DNA of 64,000 nucleotides from contig JAPPGK010000038.1 in assembly GCA_028821405.1 (NCBI GenBank), positions 1-64,000 of the forward strand, read 5' to 3'. This stretch comes from Gammaproteobacteria bacterium (lineage in GTDB: Bacteria; Pseudomonadota; Gammaproteobacteria; Pseudomonadales; Azotimanducaceae). Within the stretch, counting starts at the first letter, position 1; each line of letters begins with the position of its first letter. Positions 41,910-50,900 of the stretch are shown here, one piece after another. The translations under genes and the position numbers were made by a program. Under the pieces are notes generated by a model that made no database searches, was not told the origin of the DNA, and saw only the letters and a list, made by a program, of their open reading frames with translations.

Positions 41910-44189
41910 ATGAGCTACAAGCATCCATCGGGTGAGCCGTTCGAAGGCCGGATTGGCCGAACGGTCTACGAATCCGAGCCCTGGTGGCCGACGCGAACGA
42001 CAGGACGCGGCAAGCCCAACGTCGTGCTCATCGTGCTGGACGACACGGGCTTTTCGCACTTCGGCTGCTACGGGTCGAGCATCGAAACGCCGAACATCGA
42101 CCGGCTCGCCGGCAACGGTCTTCGCTACGTCAACTTCCACACGACGGCGCTCTGTTCACCAACCCGCGCGTGCCTTCTGACCGGTCGCAACCATCACGCG
42201 GTCGGGATGCGGGGCGTGTCCAACATGGATACCGGGTACCCGAACATGCGCGGTTTCCTGCCGCGATCCGCTGCAACCGTGGCGGACGTGTTGCGAGGGG
42301 CGGGCTACGGAACGTATGCCACCGGCAAGTGGCACCTGACGCCGATGTCCGAGTGCTCTGCCGCGGGGCCCTTCCACAACTGGCCGCTGCAACGGGGATT
42401 CGATCGCTTCTACGGTTTCATGCAGGGTGAGACGGACCAGTTCTACCCGGAACTCACGACGGATAACCACCACATCGAGGCGCCCGCCCTGCCGGAAGAC
42501 GGCTATCACGTCTCCGAAGACGTGGTCGACCGATCCATCCGATTGTTGCGCGACCAGATCTCGCTGGTGCCGGAGCGCCCGTTCTTTCTGTATCTCGCAT
42601 TCGGCGCCACGCACTCGCCCCATCAGGCGCCCGACGCCTACCGCCAAAAGTACCGAGGCAAGTTCGATGCGGGCTGGGATGTGGTGCGGGCCGACTGGTA
42701 TGCGCGTCAGAAGGAACTCGGCGTCATCCCGGAGAACACCGATCTCGCACCGCTGAACCCGGGCGTCAGGCCGTGGGCCGAACTCACGGCGAACGAGCAG
42801 AAGTTCGCCGCACGTCTGCAGGAGGCGTTCGCGGCGCAACTCGATCACACCGATGCGCAGATCGGCCGGCTCGTGGCTTTCCTTGGCGAACTCGGGCAAC
42901 TCGACGACACGCTGCTCATCGTGATGTCGGACAACGGTGCAAGCCAGGAAGGCGGGCCGACGGGTGTCTTCGACGAGATGAGGTGGTTCAACGGCATGCT
43001 GGAAGATGTCGACGAGGCCGCGAAACGGCTTGACGACATCGGCGGCCCGGAGAGTCATTCCAACATTCCCTGGGGCTGGTCGCAGGTCGGCAACACGCCG
43101 CTCAAGTTCTACAAGCAGAACACGCACGGCGGCGGCGTCCGCGACCCGCTGGTGATCCATTGGCCGAGGGGCATCGACGCCAACGGGGGCATCCGCCGTT
43201 CGTTCTGCCACGCGATCGACGTCATGCCGACGATTCTCGAACTCACCCGGACCGAGGCACCGAGGGAATTCAACGGCGTGGCACAGATGCCCCTGCATGG
43301 CGCTTCGCTCGCGCCGACGTTGTCTTCAGCCGATGGAACGCCGGCGCGATCGGTGCAGTATTTCGAGATGCTCGGGCATCGCGGCATCTGGCACAACGGT
43401 TGGAAGGCCGTCGTGCGGCATGTATCGGGCACGTCCTGGGACGACGACGACAAGTGGGAGCTCTACCATCTCGATCGAGATTTCTCGGAGACCCACGATC
43501 TTGCGGAGGATCAGCCGGAACGCCTTCAGGCGATGATCGACCTTTGGTGGCGGGAAGCGCGACAGCACGGCGTGTTGCCGCTGGATGACCGGCCGGCGGC
43601 GCAGACGTTCCGCGCGGCACGTCGACCCGGGCTGCCGACAGCACGCGACCGGTTCGTCTACTACCCGCCCGTGTCGCACATCGTGTCCGATGCCTGTCCG
43701 TCGGCAGCGCGCGGCTGGACGACACAGGCCGAGCTGGTGCACCCGGAGTCGGGCGGCGACGGCGCGCTGGTCAACCGGGGGACGATCAACTCGGGATTCG
43801 CCTTCTACATCCTCCGCGGCCGATTGCATTTCGACTACAACTGCTTCCACGCGCATACCTTGGTCGTTGCGCCGCAGGCGCTTGCCCCGGGCGATCATGT
43901 CGTTGCGTTTCAGGTCGAACGACTTCCCGATCGACGAGCCGCGGTGCGGTTGCTGATCGACGGCGAGATCGTGGCCGCAGGCGAGATTCCGCGCCTGCTC
44001 GGCATGCTGTCCAGTACCGGCATGGACTTCGGACGCGCCATCGCGCCGGTCAACCGCGACTACCAGCCGCCCTTCGCGTATCCCGGGGTAATCAGGAAGG
44101 TGACATTCGAACTCGCCAGACGGCCGACCGAGCAGGACAGGCGCGAGGAAGCACGACGCGAAGCGCGCGCGGCCATGACCCGGCAATAG
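41910..44189 (+). CDS. Arylsulfatase (type I, formylglycine)
   Basis: The 759-residue protein has the N-terminal metal-binding motif NVVLIVLDDTGFSHFG and the formylglycine sequence CSPTRACLLTGR with Cys82. YATGKWHL and LDHTDAQIGRL with VMSDNGAS complete the active site. The C-terminal 190 residues (about 570-759) form an extra beta-rich module. The length and architecture match arylsulfatases of the AtsA type. There is no signal peptide, so it is probably cytoplasmic, unlike the two other sulfatases here, which have N-terminal hydrophobic segments. Cys82 must be converted by a maturase (FGE or anSME) encoded elsewhere. An AAGGGAG site precedes ATG. Confidence 0.9.
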   Translation: MSYKHPSGEPFEGRIGRTVYESEPWWPTRTTGRGKPNVVLIVLDDTGFSHFGCYGSSIETPNIDRLAGNGLRYVNFHTTALCSPTRACLLTGRNHHAVGMRGVSNMDTGYPNMRGFLPRSAATVADVLRGAGYGTYATGKWHLTPMSECSAAGPFHNWPLQRGFDRFYGFMQGETDQFYPELTTDNHHIEAPALPEDGYHVSEDVVDRSIRLLRDQISLVPERPFFLYLAFGATHSPHQAPDAYRQKYRGKFDAGWDVVRADWYARQKELGVIPENTDLAPLNPGVRPWAELTANEQKFAARLQEAFAAQLDHTDAQIGRLVAFLGELGQLDDTLLIVMSDNGASQEGGPTGVFDEMRWFNGMLEDVDEAAKRLDDIGGPESHSNIPWGWSQVGNTPLKFYKQNTHGGGVRDPLVIHWPRGIDANGGIRRSFCHAIDVMPTILELTRTEAPREFNGVAQMPLHGASLAPTLSSADGTPARSVQYFEMLGHRGIWHNGWKAVVRHVSGTSWDDDDKWELYHLDRDFSETHDLAEDQPERLQAMIDLWWREARQHGVLPLDDRPAAQTFRAARRPGLPTARDRFVYYPPVSHIVSDACPSAARGWTTQAELVHPESGGDGALVNRGTINSGFAFYILRGRLHFDYNCFHAHTLVVAPQALAPGDHVVAFQVERLPDRRAAVRLLIDGEIVAAGEIPRLLGMLSSTGMDFGRAIAPVNRDYQPPFAYPGVIRKVTFELARRPTEQDRREEARREARAAMTRQ

Positions 44190-44334
44190 GACGCTTCACC
44201 GGGCCCGTCAATCCACGCCTAGGCCGCCGGGGTCTGCCTGTTCAGCATTCGTTCAGCAAACGGGCGTTAGGTTCCGTCCCGCGTTGCGGCCTGGTCGTGA
44301 CGCTTGCATCACACGGCCACTCGGGAGAAACGCC

Positions 44335-44778
44335 ATGAACACGAAATCGCCGCGAGCCACAGTCACCCGATCAGCCCTTGCCGTCGCGCTTGGACTCGTC
44401 GTGGCGGGATGCGTTGCGGTTCAACCGGTGACGGACAGGAACTCCACGCTGACCCAAGGGAACGTGCAGATGAATCTCTTCGTCGGGCAGACCACGAAGG
44501 CGGATGTGCTGGAGACCTTCGGGGCACCCAACGTGACGACGCGGAAAGGCGACGAGACCGAGGTCTGGACGTACCAGAGATCGGCGCGGGTCGCCCAGTC
44601 CACGAGCCAATCCGGCCTCTGGACCATCATCCTGACCGGGTCGCGCGGCACCGGTGGCGGCGGCCTCGGCACTTCGTCGACCGGACTGGAGACCAGTTCA
44701 CGGATGATCACGTTGATCATCGACTTCGACGCCGACGACGTGGTCTCGAACTTCCGCAGCAGAGAGTCGAACTTCTAG
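44335..44778 (+). CDS. Small outer-membrane lipoprotein with BamE/SmpA-like domain
   Basis: From ATG 44335 (GGGAG site) the product has 147 residues with a lipobox at VVAGCVAVQP. The domain QMNLFVGQTTKADVLETFG is the BamE-like beta-alpha motif seen in SmpA/OmlA lipoproteins, followed by VWTYQRSARV. A Gly-rich insertion (TGGGGLGTSSTG) precedes the last strands. It is co-transcribed with the next lipoprotein gene (11 bp apart). Its role in the envelope is unknown; true BamE is smaller and lies elsewhere as a rule. Confidence 0.8.
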   Translation: MNTKSPRATVTRSALAVALGLVVAGCVAVQPVTDRNSTLTQGNVQMNLFVGQTTKADVLETFGAPNVTTRKGDETEVWTYQRSARVAQSTSQSGLWTIILTGSRGTGGGGLGTSSTGLETSSRMITLIIDFDADDVVSNFRSRESNF

Positions 44779-44789
44779 GAGAACCGGGC

Positions 44790-45266
44790 ATGATCGCGAC
44801 CACACGACTAACACCAGGCATTGCGTTCTGCGTACTCCTCGCCGGGTGCGTGGCATTGCCGCCGCCGACCACGCCGCTTGAGATCCAGAGCGTGCAGACC
44901 CGGGAATACGAAGAGAGCAGGCAGGTCGTGTTCGCCAGCGTGATGTCGGTGTTCCAGGATCTCGGCTACATCGTCAACAGTGCGGACCTCGCGACCGGGT
45001 TCATCACCACCGAAGGACTGGCGAGGGGCGAAACCGACATCCTCGATTGGCTGTTCAACGTCTCGCAGGTTAGCCAGACGCGGGCGACGGCGTTCATCGA
45101 AGAGGTGAACGACAAGACCCGCATACGGCTCAACTTCGTGGAGACCTGGCAGGAATCCAGGGACCAGGGCCAGAGCACCCGAAGGGACCGGCCGATCCTT
45201 GACGCCGAGGTCTACGAGAACGCCTTCGACCGGATCGAGAACGCGATCTTCGTCCGTTCCAGCTAG
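44790..45266 (+). CDS. Small outer-membrane lipoprotein
   Basis: From ATG 44790 the product has 158 residues with a lipobox (FCVLLAGCVALPPP). The remainder is an alpha/beta domain with YEESRQVVFASVMSVFQDLG and YIVNSADLATGFITTEG, typical of small periplasmic lipoproteins of the DUF4156/YajI-like general type; I cannot name the family with certainty. It is the second gene of a lipoprotein pair. Confidence 0.75.
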   Translation: MIATTRLTPGIAFCVLLAGCVALPPPTTPLEIQSVQTREYEESRQVVFASVMSVFQDLGYIVNSADLATGFITTEGLARGETDILDWLFNVSQVSQTRATAFIEEVNDKTRIRLNFVETWQESRDQGQSTRRDRPILDAEVYENAFDRIENAIFVRSS

Positions 45267-45565
45267 GCTCCCTTGAACAGAGCTGATGCCTCCTCCGCAA
45301 ACCTGGCACCACAAGGCCCATACACCTCGGTCCAAGACGGCCGGCGTCTGGACGACTGCGATTGCAACATGCCAGCTCCAATAAAATCAATAAAAACAAT
45401 TACTTCGTACACTTCTGCACGAGTCGATCATCCTGTCCCCGCCTCCACTCTGCCCTTGGGCTCGGATGCCCACCACGCGGCACATCGACCGGCGGCTAAG
45501 ACGGGAGGTCGCGACACCATCGTCGGTGTGCAACCATCCGCCATTTGAGATCGAGGAGCCCCGCC

Positions 45566-46408
45566 TTGCCCCCGCTGCCCGAACATTGCACCGTTACCGC
45601 GCTCTATACGTACCCAGTAAAGAGCTGTCGCGGCACGGCCGTCGAGTCGGCCACGATCTCGCCTACGGGGATCGAAGGCGACCGTCAACTCATGGTTCTC
45701 GCCCAAGGCAGGTTCGTCAACCAGGTGCGTTTGCCGAAACTGGCGACGGTCGCCACCCGCCGGATCGACCCGACGACCATCGCGTTCTCCACCATGGGCG
45801 GCGCACCGTTCGTCCACTCGGTAACCGCGGATGGCACCGGGTCCACGGTACTCTTCTACGGCAACGCCGTGCCCGTGGTCGATCAGGGTGACGCGGTCGC
45901 GGCGTGGATCTCCGAGGCCGTGGGCACGGAACTCCGGATCGCGGCGCTTGAGGCGACCTTCCGGCGATCGGTCCCGCTCTACGAGTTCGCCGCCGTCGAC
46001 GGCATCGACCAGTCGCGTTTCGTCGATGTGGCCCCCATTCTCATGACCAACGAGGCATCGCTGGCCGACCTGAATGCGCGCCTCGACACCCCGGTACCCA
46101 TGAACCGGTTCCGACCCAACATCGTCATCGGCGGGCTGGACGCCTTCGCCGAAGACTCGGTCTCGCACATGAGCCACGGTAGGTTGCGGCTCGTCCGGGC
46201 GACGCACTGCGAACGCTGCGCCGTGACCTGCACCGACCAGGAAACCGGCCAACGCGCCGCCGAACCCCTGCGGACCCTCCGGTCCTACCGCCACCGCGAG
46301 AACGGCTACGCCGGGGGTGTGCTGTTCGGTGCCTACATGGGCGTTGAAGGCACCGCCACGATCCGTGTCGGCGACGCCTTGACCGTTCAGGTTCCCGGCG
46401 ACCCGTAG
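45566..46408 (+). CDS. MOSC domain protein (MOSC_N plus MOSC)
   Basis: The product has 280 residues. The N-terminal beta-barrel (ALYTYPVKSCRGTAV, GIEGDRQLMVLAQGRFVNQ) and the MOSC core (FRPNIVIGGLDAFAEDS, RATHCERCAVTCTDQETG) match YcbX/mARC-type proteins, which bind the molybdenum cofactor through a conserved Cys and reduce N-hydroxylated substrates. TTG 45566 is preferred as start, since GAGGAG lies 8 bp before it; TTG 45545 is also open. The upstream 300-bp gap contains an AT-rich stretch (45377-45400) but no gene. No ferredoxin domain is present, so a separate electron donor is needed. Confidence 0.8.
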   Translation: MPPLPEHCTVTALYTYPVKSCRGTAVESATISPTGIEGDRQLMVLAQGRFVNQVRLPKLATVATRRIDPTTIAFSTMGGAPFVHSVTADGTGSTVLFYGNAVPVVDQGDAVAAWISEAVGTELRIAALEATFRRSVPLYEFAAVDGIDQSRFVDVAPILMTNEASLADLNARLDTPVPMNRFRPNIVIGGLDAFAEDSVSHMSHGRLRLVRATHCERCAVTCTDQETGQRAAEPLRTLRSYRHRENGYAGGVLFGAYMGVEGTATIRVGDALTVQVPGDP

Positions 46409-46524
46409 CGGAGGGGCCGAACTCACGCCGGGGATCAGACGGCAAGGCACCAGGCGTTTTGGCGGCGTTGCCCCGTTCCCGCGATCTCTGAATCGAGCCG
46501 CCAACCACCGGTCACGCCGACACA

Positions 46525-48183
46525 TCAATTGAACCAGTAGATGAACTCGTCGTCGGGCGCGACGGGATCGAGCAGCGTTTTGTCGATGTTGGTCGGCGTA
46601 ATGAGGGCCGACGGCCAAAGGGGTGGCGCCTGCTCGGCGTTGTGCTCGGCAAGGAGTTGCTTGAGCGCCGCGACGCGTTCTGGCGCTGTGTCGGCGAGAT
46701 TGCGCTGCTCGGTGGGATCGCTCGCGAGGTGGAACAGCCAGGTCTTGCCGGGCGGGTTGCTGACCTGGAGCTTGTAGCCGTCGGCGAGAACGACCTGGTA
46801 GCCGCCCGTGCGCCAGAACAGGCGGTCGTGGGGAACGCCCGCCGCTTCGCCCGCGACAAAGGGCACGAGATCGACGCCGTCGATTATCCGGTCACGGGGC
46901 AATTCGACACCTGCCGCCGCCGCGGCCGTGGAGAAAATGTCGAAACCGTGTACCGGGGCCTCGAAGGTCTGCCCGCCGGCCAGGCGCGCTGGCCACTTCA
47001 GGAAGAAGGGCACGTGGATGCCCCCCTCGAAGAAGCTGATCTTCCAACCCCGGAACGGCTCGTTGACCCGCGGCAGGCCGATGTAGGCCGGTGCGCCGTT
47101 GTCCGACGTGAAGAATACGAGCGTGTTGTCCTCTAGGCCGTTCTCGCGCAGGGCGTCAAGCACCCGGGCGACGCTGCGGTCGAGGGACCGGACCATCGCG
47201 GCGTAGACGCGCAGGCGGTGCTCTTCGATGTGCGACAGGGCATCGTAGTCGGCCTTCAGCGCCTGCAGCGGCGTGTGCACGGCCCAGTGCGCGAGGTAGA
47301 GGAAGAAGGGCCGGTCCCGGTTGGCCTCGATGACCCGCACGGCTTGGTCGGTGTAGTAGTCCGTCAGGTAGCCGCCCGGCTCGAACGCCGGGCCGCCGTT
47401 GAACGATGCGGAGAACTGCATGGCACGCCACAGGAAACGGTCGATGCCGTCGAAATCCTGCTTCGAGTTGACGACATCCGGGTGGTCTTCGGGTAGATAA
47501 AGGCCGCTCGCCATGAGCAGGCTCTCGTCGAACCCCTGGTGGTAGGGCGCCATGCCGCCGCTCAAGCCTAGGTGCCACTTGCCGATGTGCACGCTGTGGT
47601 AGCCCGCGGCGGTCAGCAACTCGGGAAGGGTGATTTCGGACGGGGGCACGCCCATGTCGTCGTAGGGGATCGATCGCCCCGCATCTTCGATGACCCTCGT
47701 GGGAGGGGCGCCCGGTCTCCTGCTCCCAAGCAGCGGCACCACGGTGCTGAAGCCGGCAGGCGTCGGGGTGAACTCGAAGCCGAAGCGGGTGCCGTAGCGG
47801 CCCGTCATGAGGGCGGCGCGGGAAGGCGCACAGGTGCCGTTGGCCGCATAGCCGTTGGCGAAGTGGACGCCCTCGCGGGCCAACGAATCGATGTTCGGCG
47901 TTGGGACCGTGCCGCCGGCGACGCCGCCGCCGAGCCAGGAAAGGTCGTTCCAGCCGAGATCGTCCGCGAGGATCACCACGATGTTGGGCGGCCTTTGTGT
48001 TTCGGATCGGCCTTGCGGGTCGGGGCCGGAATCCCACTCGATCGCCCGGGTCGGTGCGATGTCCTGGTGCAATCGAATCTCGACGACCTCGAGCAGGATC
48101 TCCAGGCGGTAGATCCAAGCGATCCCGGCAGCCACTACGATGGCCAACGCGAGACCGATAAGGACACCCGCCCGCCGGCTCAT
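46525..48183 (-). CDS. Membrane-anchored sulfatase (formylglycine type)
   Basis: The 552-residue product starts with a membrane or signal helix (GVLIGLALAIVVAAGIAWIY). The metal motif is NIVVILADDLGWNDL and the formylglycine site CAPSRAALMTGRYG has Cys118. HIGKWHLG and FFTSDNGAPAY follow. It ends NIDKTLLDPVAPDDEFIYWFN. The start overlaps the TetR gene stop (ATGA), so regulator and enzyme are co-transcribed. A scrap of a paralogue lies at 14676-14772. The substrate is unknown; the N-terminal helix places it in the periplasm. Confidence 0.9.
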   Translation of the reverse strand: MSRRAGVLIGLALAIVVAAGIAWIYRLEILLEVVEIRLHQDIAPTRAIEWDSGPDPQGRSETQRPPNIVVILADDLGWNDLSWLGGGVAGGTVPTPNIDSLAREGVHFANGYAANGTCAPSRAALMTGRYGTRFGFEFTPTPAGFSTVVPLLGSRRPGAPPTRVIEDAGRSIPYDDMGVPPSEITLPELLTAAGYHSVHIGKWHLGLSGGMAPYHQGFDESLLMASGLYLPEDHPDVVNSKQDFDGIDRFLWRAMQFSASFNGGPAFEPGGYLTDYYTDQAVRVIEANRDRPFFLYLAHWAVHTPLQALKADYDALSHIEEHRLRVYAAMVRSLDRSVARVLDALRENGLEDNTLVFFTSDNGAPAYIGLPRVNEPFRGWKISFFEGGIHVPFFLKWPARLAGGQTFEAPVHGFDIFSTAAAAAGVELPRDRIIDGVDLVPFVAGEAAGVPHDRLFWRTGGYQVVLADGYKLQVSNPPGKTWLFHLASDPTEQRNLADTAPERVAALKQLLAEHNAEQAPPLWPSALITPTNIDKTLLDPVAPDDEFIYWFN

Positions 48184-48884
48184 CTACGACCCCTGGCGAA
48201 TTCACGTTCGGTCGCGGGCGAGACCGGCCCTTCGAGAACGGCCGCCATCGCATCGAGCAGCGTCTCGAAGAAGAGGTCCGCGTCGGATCCGGCAAAGCTG
48301 CCGCCGTTAAGCGCACGCTGCGAAAGCGCAAGGGCCGCCATGCGGTGCATCAGCTCGATGCGGCGGTCGGCGAGCGCTTGCGGAATCCGAAGCTGCGCCC
48401 GAATGCGCGCCGAAACCTCCTGCGCGGATGCACCCGTGTAGCGGGCCGCCTGGTCCTGGAGCGCATCGCTGGGCAGGAACGCCAACTGGCCAACCACCTT
48501 GAGGAAGAGCGCGAATTCCGGGTCCCGCTGGGCGATCCGGACCGGCGGCAGGACCGCCACGGCACACAGCCTGCGAACGTCCGGCGCGTTGCCGGATGCG
48601 TCGAGTTCCCGCAGCATGCACTCGCGCTCGGCCGCAACCTGGGCGCCGCGCTCGGTGTATAGGGCGTCGATCAGGCCCTCGCGACCGCCGAAGTGGTAAT
48701 GCAGCGCCGACTCGTTGCGCTGTCCCGCTTCGCGAAGGATGGCACGGGTGGAGGTCGGGCCGATGCCGTACTCCGCAAACAGTCGCTCGGCGGCGCGAAG
48801 CAGGGCGCCCCGCGTGGACTCGCCCGCTGCTGACGTCAGCGTTCTTGGCTGGGCGCCCATCGAAACCGCCGCACCTGTTGCCAA
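48180..48884 (-). CDS. TetR/AcrR-family repressor
   Basis: The 234-residue protein has the TetR HTH at about 24-70: ALLRAAERLFAEYGIGPTST, AILREAGQRNESALHYHFGG, with the typical final helix (REGLIDALY). The ligand domain is Leu/Ala-rich and lacks identifiable ligand residues. It is co-transcribed with the sulfatase 46525-48183 and divergent from another sulfatase, with palindromic AATG/CATT elements in between, so it likely controls both. ATG 48860 is an alternative start. Confidence 0.85.
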   Translation of the reverse strand: MATGAAVSMGAQPRTLTSAAGESTRGALLRAAERLFAEYGIGPTSTRAILREAGQRNESALHYHFGGREGLIDALYTERGAQVAAERECMLRELDASGNAPDVRRLCAVAVLPPVRIAQRDPEFALFLKVVGQLAFLPSDALQDQAARYTGASAQEVSARIRAQLRIPQALADRRIELMHRMAALALSQRALNGGSFAGSDADLFFETLLDAMAAVLEGPVSPATEREFARGRR

Positions 48885-48895
48885 CGAAGATCCCT

Positions 48896-48940
48896 AATGA
48901 CATTCATCATTTCCGATGGTTTAATGATAGCCATTAATGG
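48896..48940. promoter_or_regulatory. Palindrome cluster, candidate TetR operator
   Basis: Three inverted repeats built on AATG/CATT lie between the TetR gene and the divergent sulfatase: AATGACATT (48896-48904), AATG-ATAGC-CATT (48923-48935) and CCATTAATGG (48931-48940, overlapping the previous). The region is more AT-rich than its surroundings. Position and symmetry suit an autoregulatory operator serving both directions. Confidence 0.5.
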
Positions 48941-48962
48941 CGTGATTCGCAAAGACTCCCGC

Positions 48963-50897
48963 ATGCATCAACACAGGTGGCACATCGGACGATCGCGAAG
49001 ATCCGGCCCGCCCCCGCGCGCCGTCGACGAACAGAACGGTGCGACGGCGCGCAGAACGTCCCGGTCGCCGGGTAGGTCGGCCGTTGCCTTGGCGATTACC
49101 GCGGCTTTGCTTGCGCCCGCGTCGATGGGCGCCGAGCCCGGGGCGTCGCCTCCGAACGTCGTGGTCGTGGTGGCGGACGATGTCGGCTTCTCGGACCTGG
49201 GCGCGTACGGCAGCGAGATCCGCACGCCGCACATCGACGCGATCGCCTCGCGCGGGGTGATGTTCAGCAACTTCCACGTCTCGCCGATGTGTTCGCCGTC
49301 GCGCGCCATGCTGATGACCGGGGTCGACGCCCACCTCGCCGGCGTGGCGAGCCTCTACGTTGCGACCCCGCTTGCTCATCGCGGCCGACCCGGCTACGAA
49401 GGGGCGCTGCGCACCGACGTGGTGACCATCGCCAGCCGTCTGCGCGATGCCGGCTACCGCACCTACTTGAGCGGCAAGTGGAACCTCGGGCACACCCCGA
49501 CCTCCCTGCCCAGCGCCCGCGGCTTCGATCGCACGTTCGTCCTGGACGCCACCGGCGCCGACAACTTCGAGAAGAAGCCCTACCTGCCCATCTACGGCGA
49601 GCCGCCGTGGTTCGCCGACGGCGAGCCCACCGATCTGCCGGATGGCTTCTATTCGTCCGAGCACCTCGTGGACAAACTCGTCGAGTTCGTGGCGGCCGAC
49701 CGGGCGTCGGCTGCCCAGCCGCAGCCGTTCTTCGCCTACCTCGCGTTCCAGGCGGTGCATCTGCCGGTTCAAGCGCCGCGCGAGTTCATCGAGCGTTACG
49801 AAGGCGTCTACGACGAGGGCTGGGAAGCCCTGCGACGAGCCCGGCATCGCGGCGCCGTCGAAGCCGGCGTCTTTCCTCCCACGGCGATGCCATCGGACAC
49901 TCCCGCCCAGGCCGACTGGGCGGCGCTGGCACCCGATGCAAAGGCATTCGCCGCCAAGAACATGGCCGTCAACGCGGCGATGCTCGAGGCGATGGACCAC
50001 CACTTCGGCCGCTTCGTCGACTATCTCGAGGACGCGGGCATCCTCGCCAACACGATCATCGTCGTGCTGTCCGACAACGGCCCGGAGGCCGCTGATCCGG
50101 CGGCTGGCACCGGGTTCAACTCGTGGGCCGAAGATGTCGGCTATCAACGCGACCTGGCAACGCTTGGCGAACGGGGAAGCTACGCCATCATCGGACCGCA
50201 CTTCGCGCGCGCGGCAGCGGCGCCTCTCGCCTACTACAAATTCCACGCCGGCGAGGGTGGCATCCGCGTGCCATTGATCGTTTCCGGACCCGGCGTCGAA
50301 GCACGGGGCGTATCGCCGGCCTTCGCCTACGTGACCGACGTCGTACCGACGCTCCTCGAACTCACCGGCACGATTGACGCCACGCCAGCCGGCAAGCATC
50401 CCATCGGAGGGCGCAGCCTGGCCCCGGCGCTGCGCGACCTCGGCGTCGACATCCACCCGCCGCAGGAGGCCATCGGCTTCGAGACCGCAGGCCACGCCGG
50501 CGTCTTCAAGGGCAACTACAAGCTCGTTCGGGTCGGTGCGCCCGGCGGCGACGGCCAATGGCGCCTGTTCGACCTCGCCGAGGACCCGGGCGAGACCCGC
50601 GACCTAGCGGCCGAGCAGCCCGAACGGCTTGCCGAGATGTTGGCCGACTACCAAGCCTATGCCACGCGCGTAGGCGTCCTCGAGGTATCGGCCTTCTACT
50701 CGCCGACGCGGCAGCTGCTGATCAACTACCTCTACGACGGCGCCAAGGCGAACTGGCCCCTGGTGGTCGCCGCAGTCGGCCTCGGTCTCGTCCTGGTCGG
50801 TATTCCCGTTTGGCTCATCCTGCGCCGGCGGGTCGGCCGGCGCGGGCTGCCACAAGAGCGGCCCCTACGTCCCCCCACACGTTTTCCCCTGGAGTAA
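48963..50897 (+). CDS. Sulfatase with N-terminal signal and C-terminal membrane helix
   Basis: From ATG 48963 the product has 644 residues. A signal (SAVALAITAALLAPASMGA) precedes NVVVVVADDVGFSDLG and the formylglycine site CSPSRAMLMTG with Cys110. LSGKWNLGH and VVLSDNGPEA complete the set. A helix near the C terminus (WPLVVAAVGLGLVLVGIPVW) followed by basic residues anchors it in the inner membrane facing the periplasm, rather unusual for the family. The open frame to 48897 runs over the operator palindromes, so that longer start is unlikely. The next gene starts 3 bp downstream. Confidence 0.88.
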   Translation: MHQHRWHIGRSRRSGPPPRAVDEQNGATARRTSRSPGRSAVALAITAALLAPASMGAEPGASPPNVVVVVADDVGFSDLGAYGSEIRTPHIDAIASRGVMFSNFHVSPMCSPSRAMLMTGVDAHLAGVASLYVATPLAHRGRPGYEGALRTDVVTIASRLRDAGYRTYLSGKWNLGHTPTSLPSARGFDRTFVLDATGADNFEKKPYLPIYGEPPWFADGEPTDLPDGFYSSEHLVDKLVEFVAADRASAAQPQPFFAYLAFQAVHLPVQAPREFIERYEGVYDEGWEALRRARHRGAVEAGVFPPTAMPSDTPAQADWAALAPDAKAFAAKNMAVNAAMLEAMDHHFGRFVDYLEDAGILANTIIVVLSDNGPEAADPAAGTGFNSWAEDVGYQRDLATLGERGSYAIIGPHFARAAAAPLAYYKFHAGEGGIRVPLIVSGPGVEARGVSPAFAYVTDVVPTLLELTGTIDATPAGKHPIGGRSLAPALRDLGVDIHPPQEAIGFETAGHAGVFKGNYKLVRVGAPGGDGQWRLFDLAEDPGETRDLAAEQPERLAEMLADYQAYATRVGVLEVSAFYSPTRQLLINYLYDGAKANWPLVVAAVGLGLVLVGIPVWLILRRRVGRRGLPQERPLRPPTRFPLE

Positions 50898-50900
50898 TCC

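Noticed and set aside
45377-45415. AT-rich tract before the MOSC gene as a molybdenum-cofactor riboswitch
   Set aside because: I could not fold the conserved helices of that class; only an AT-rich run is visible.
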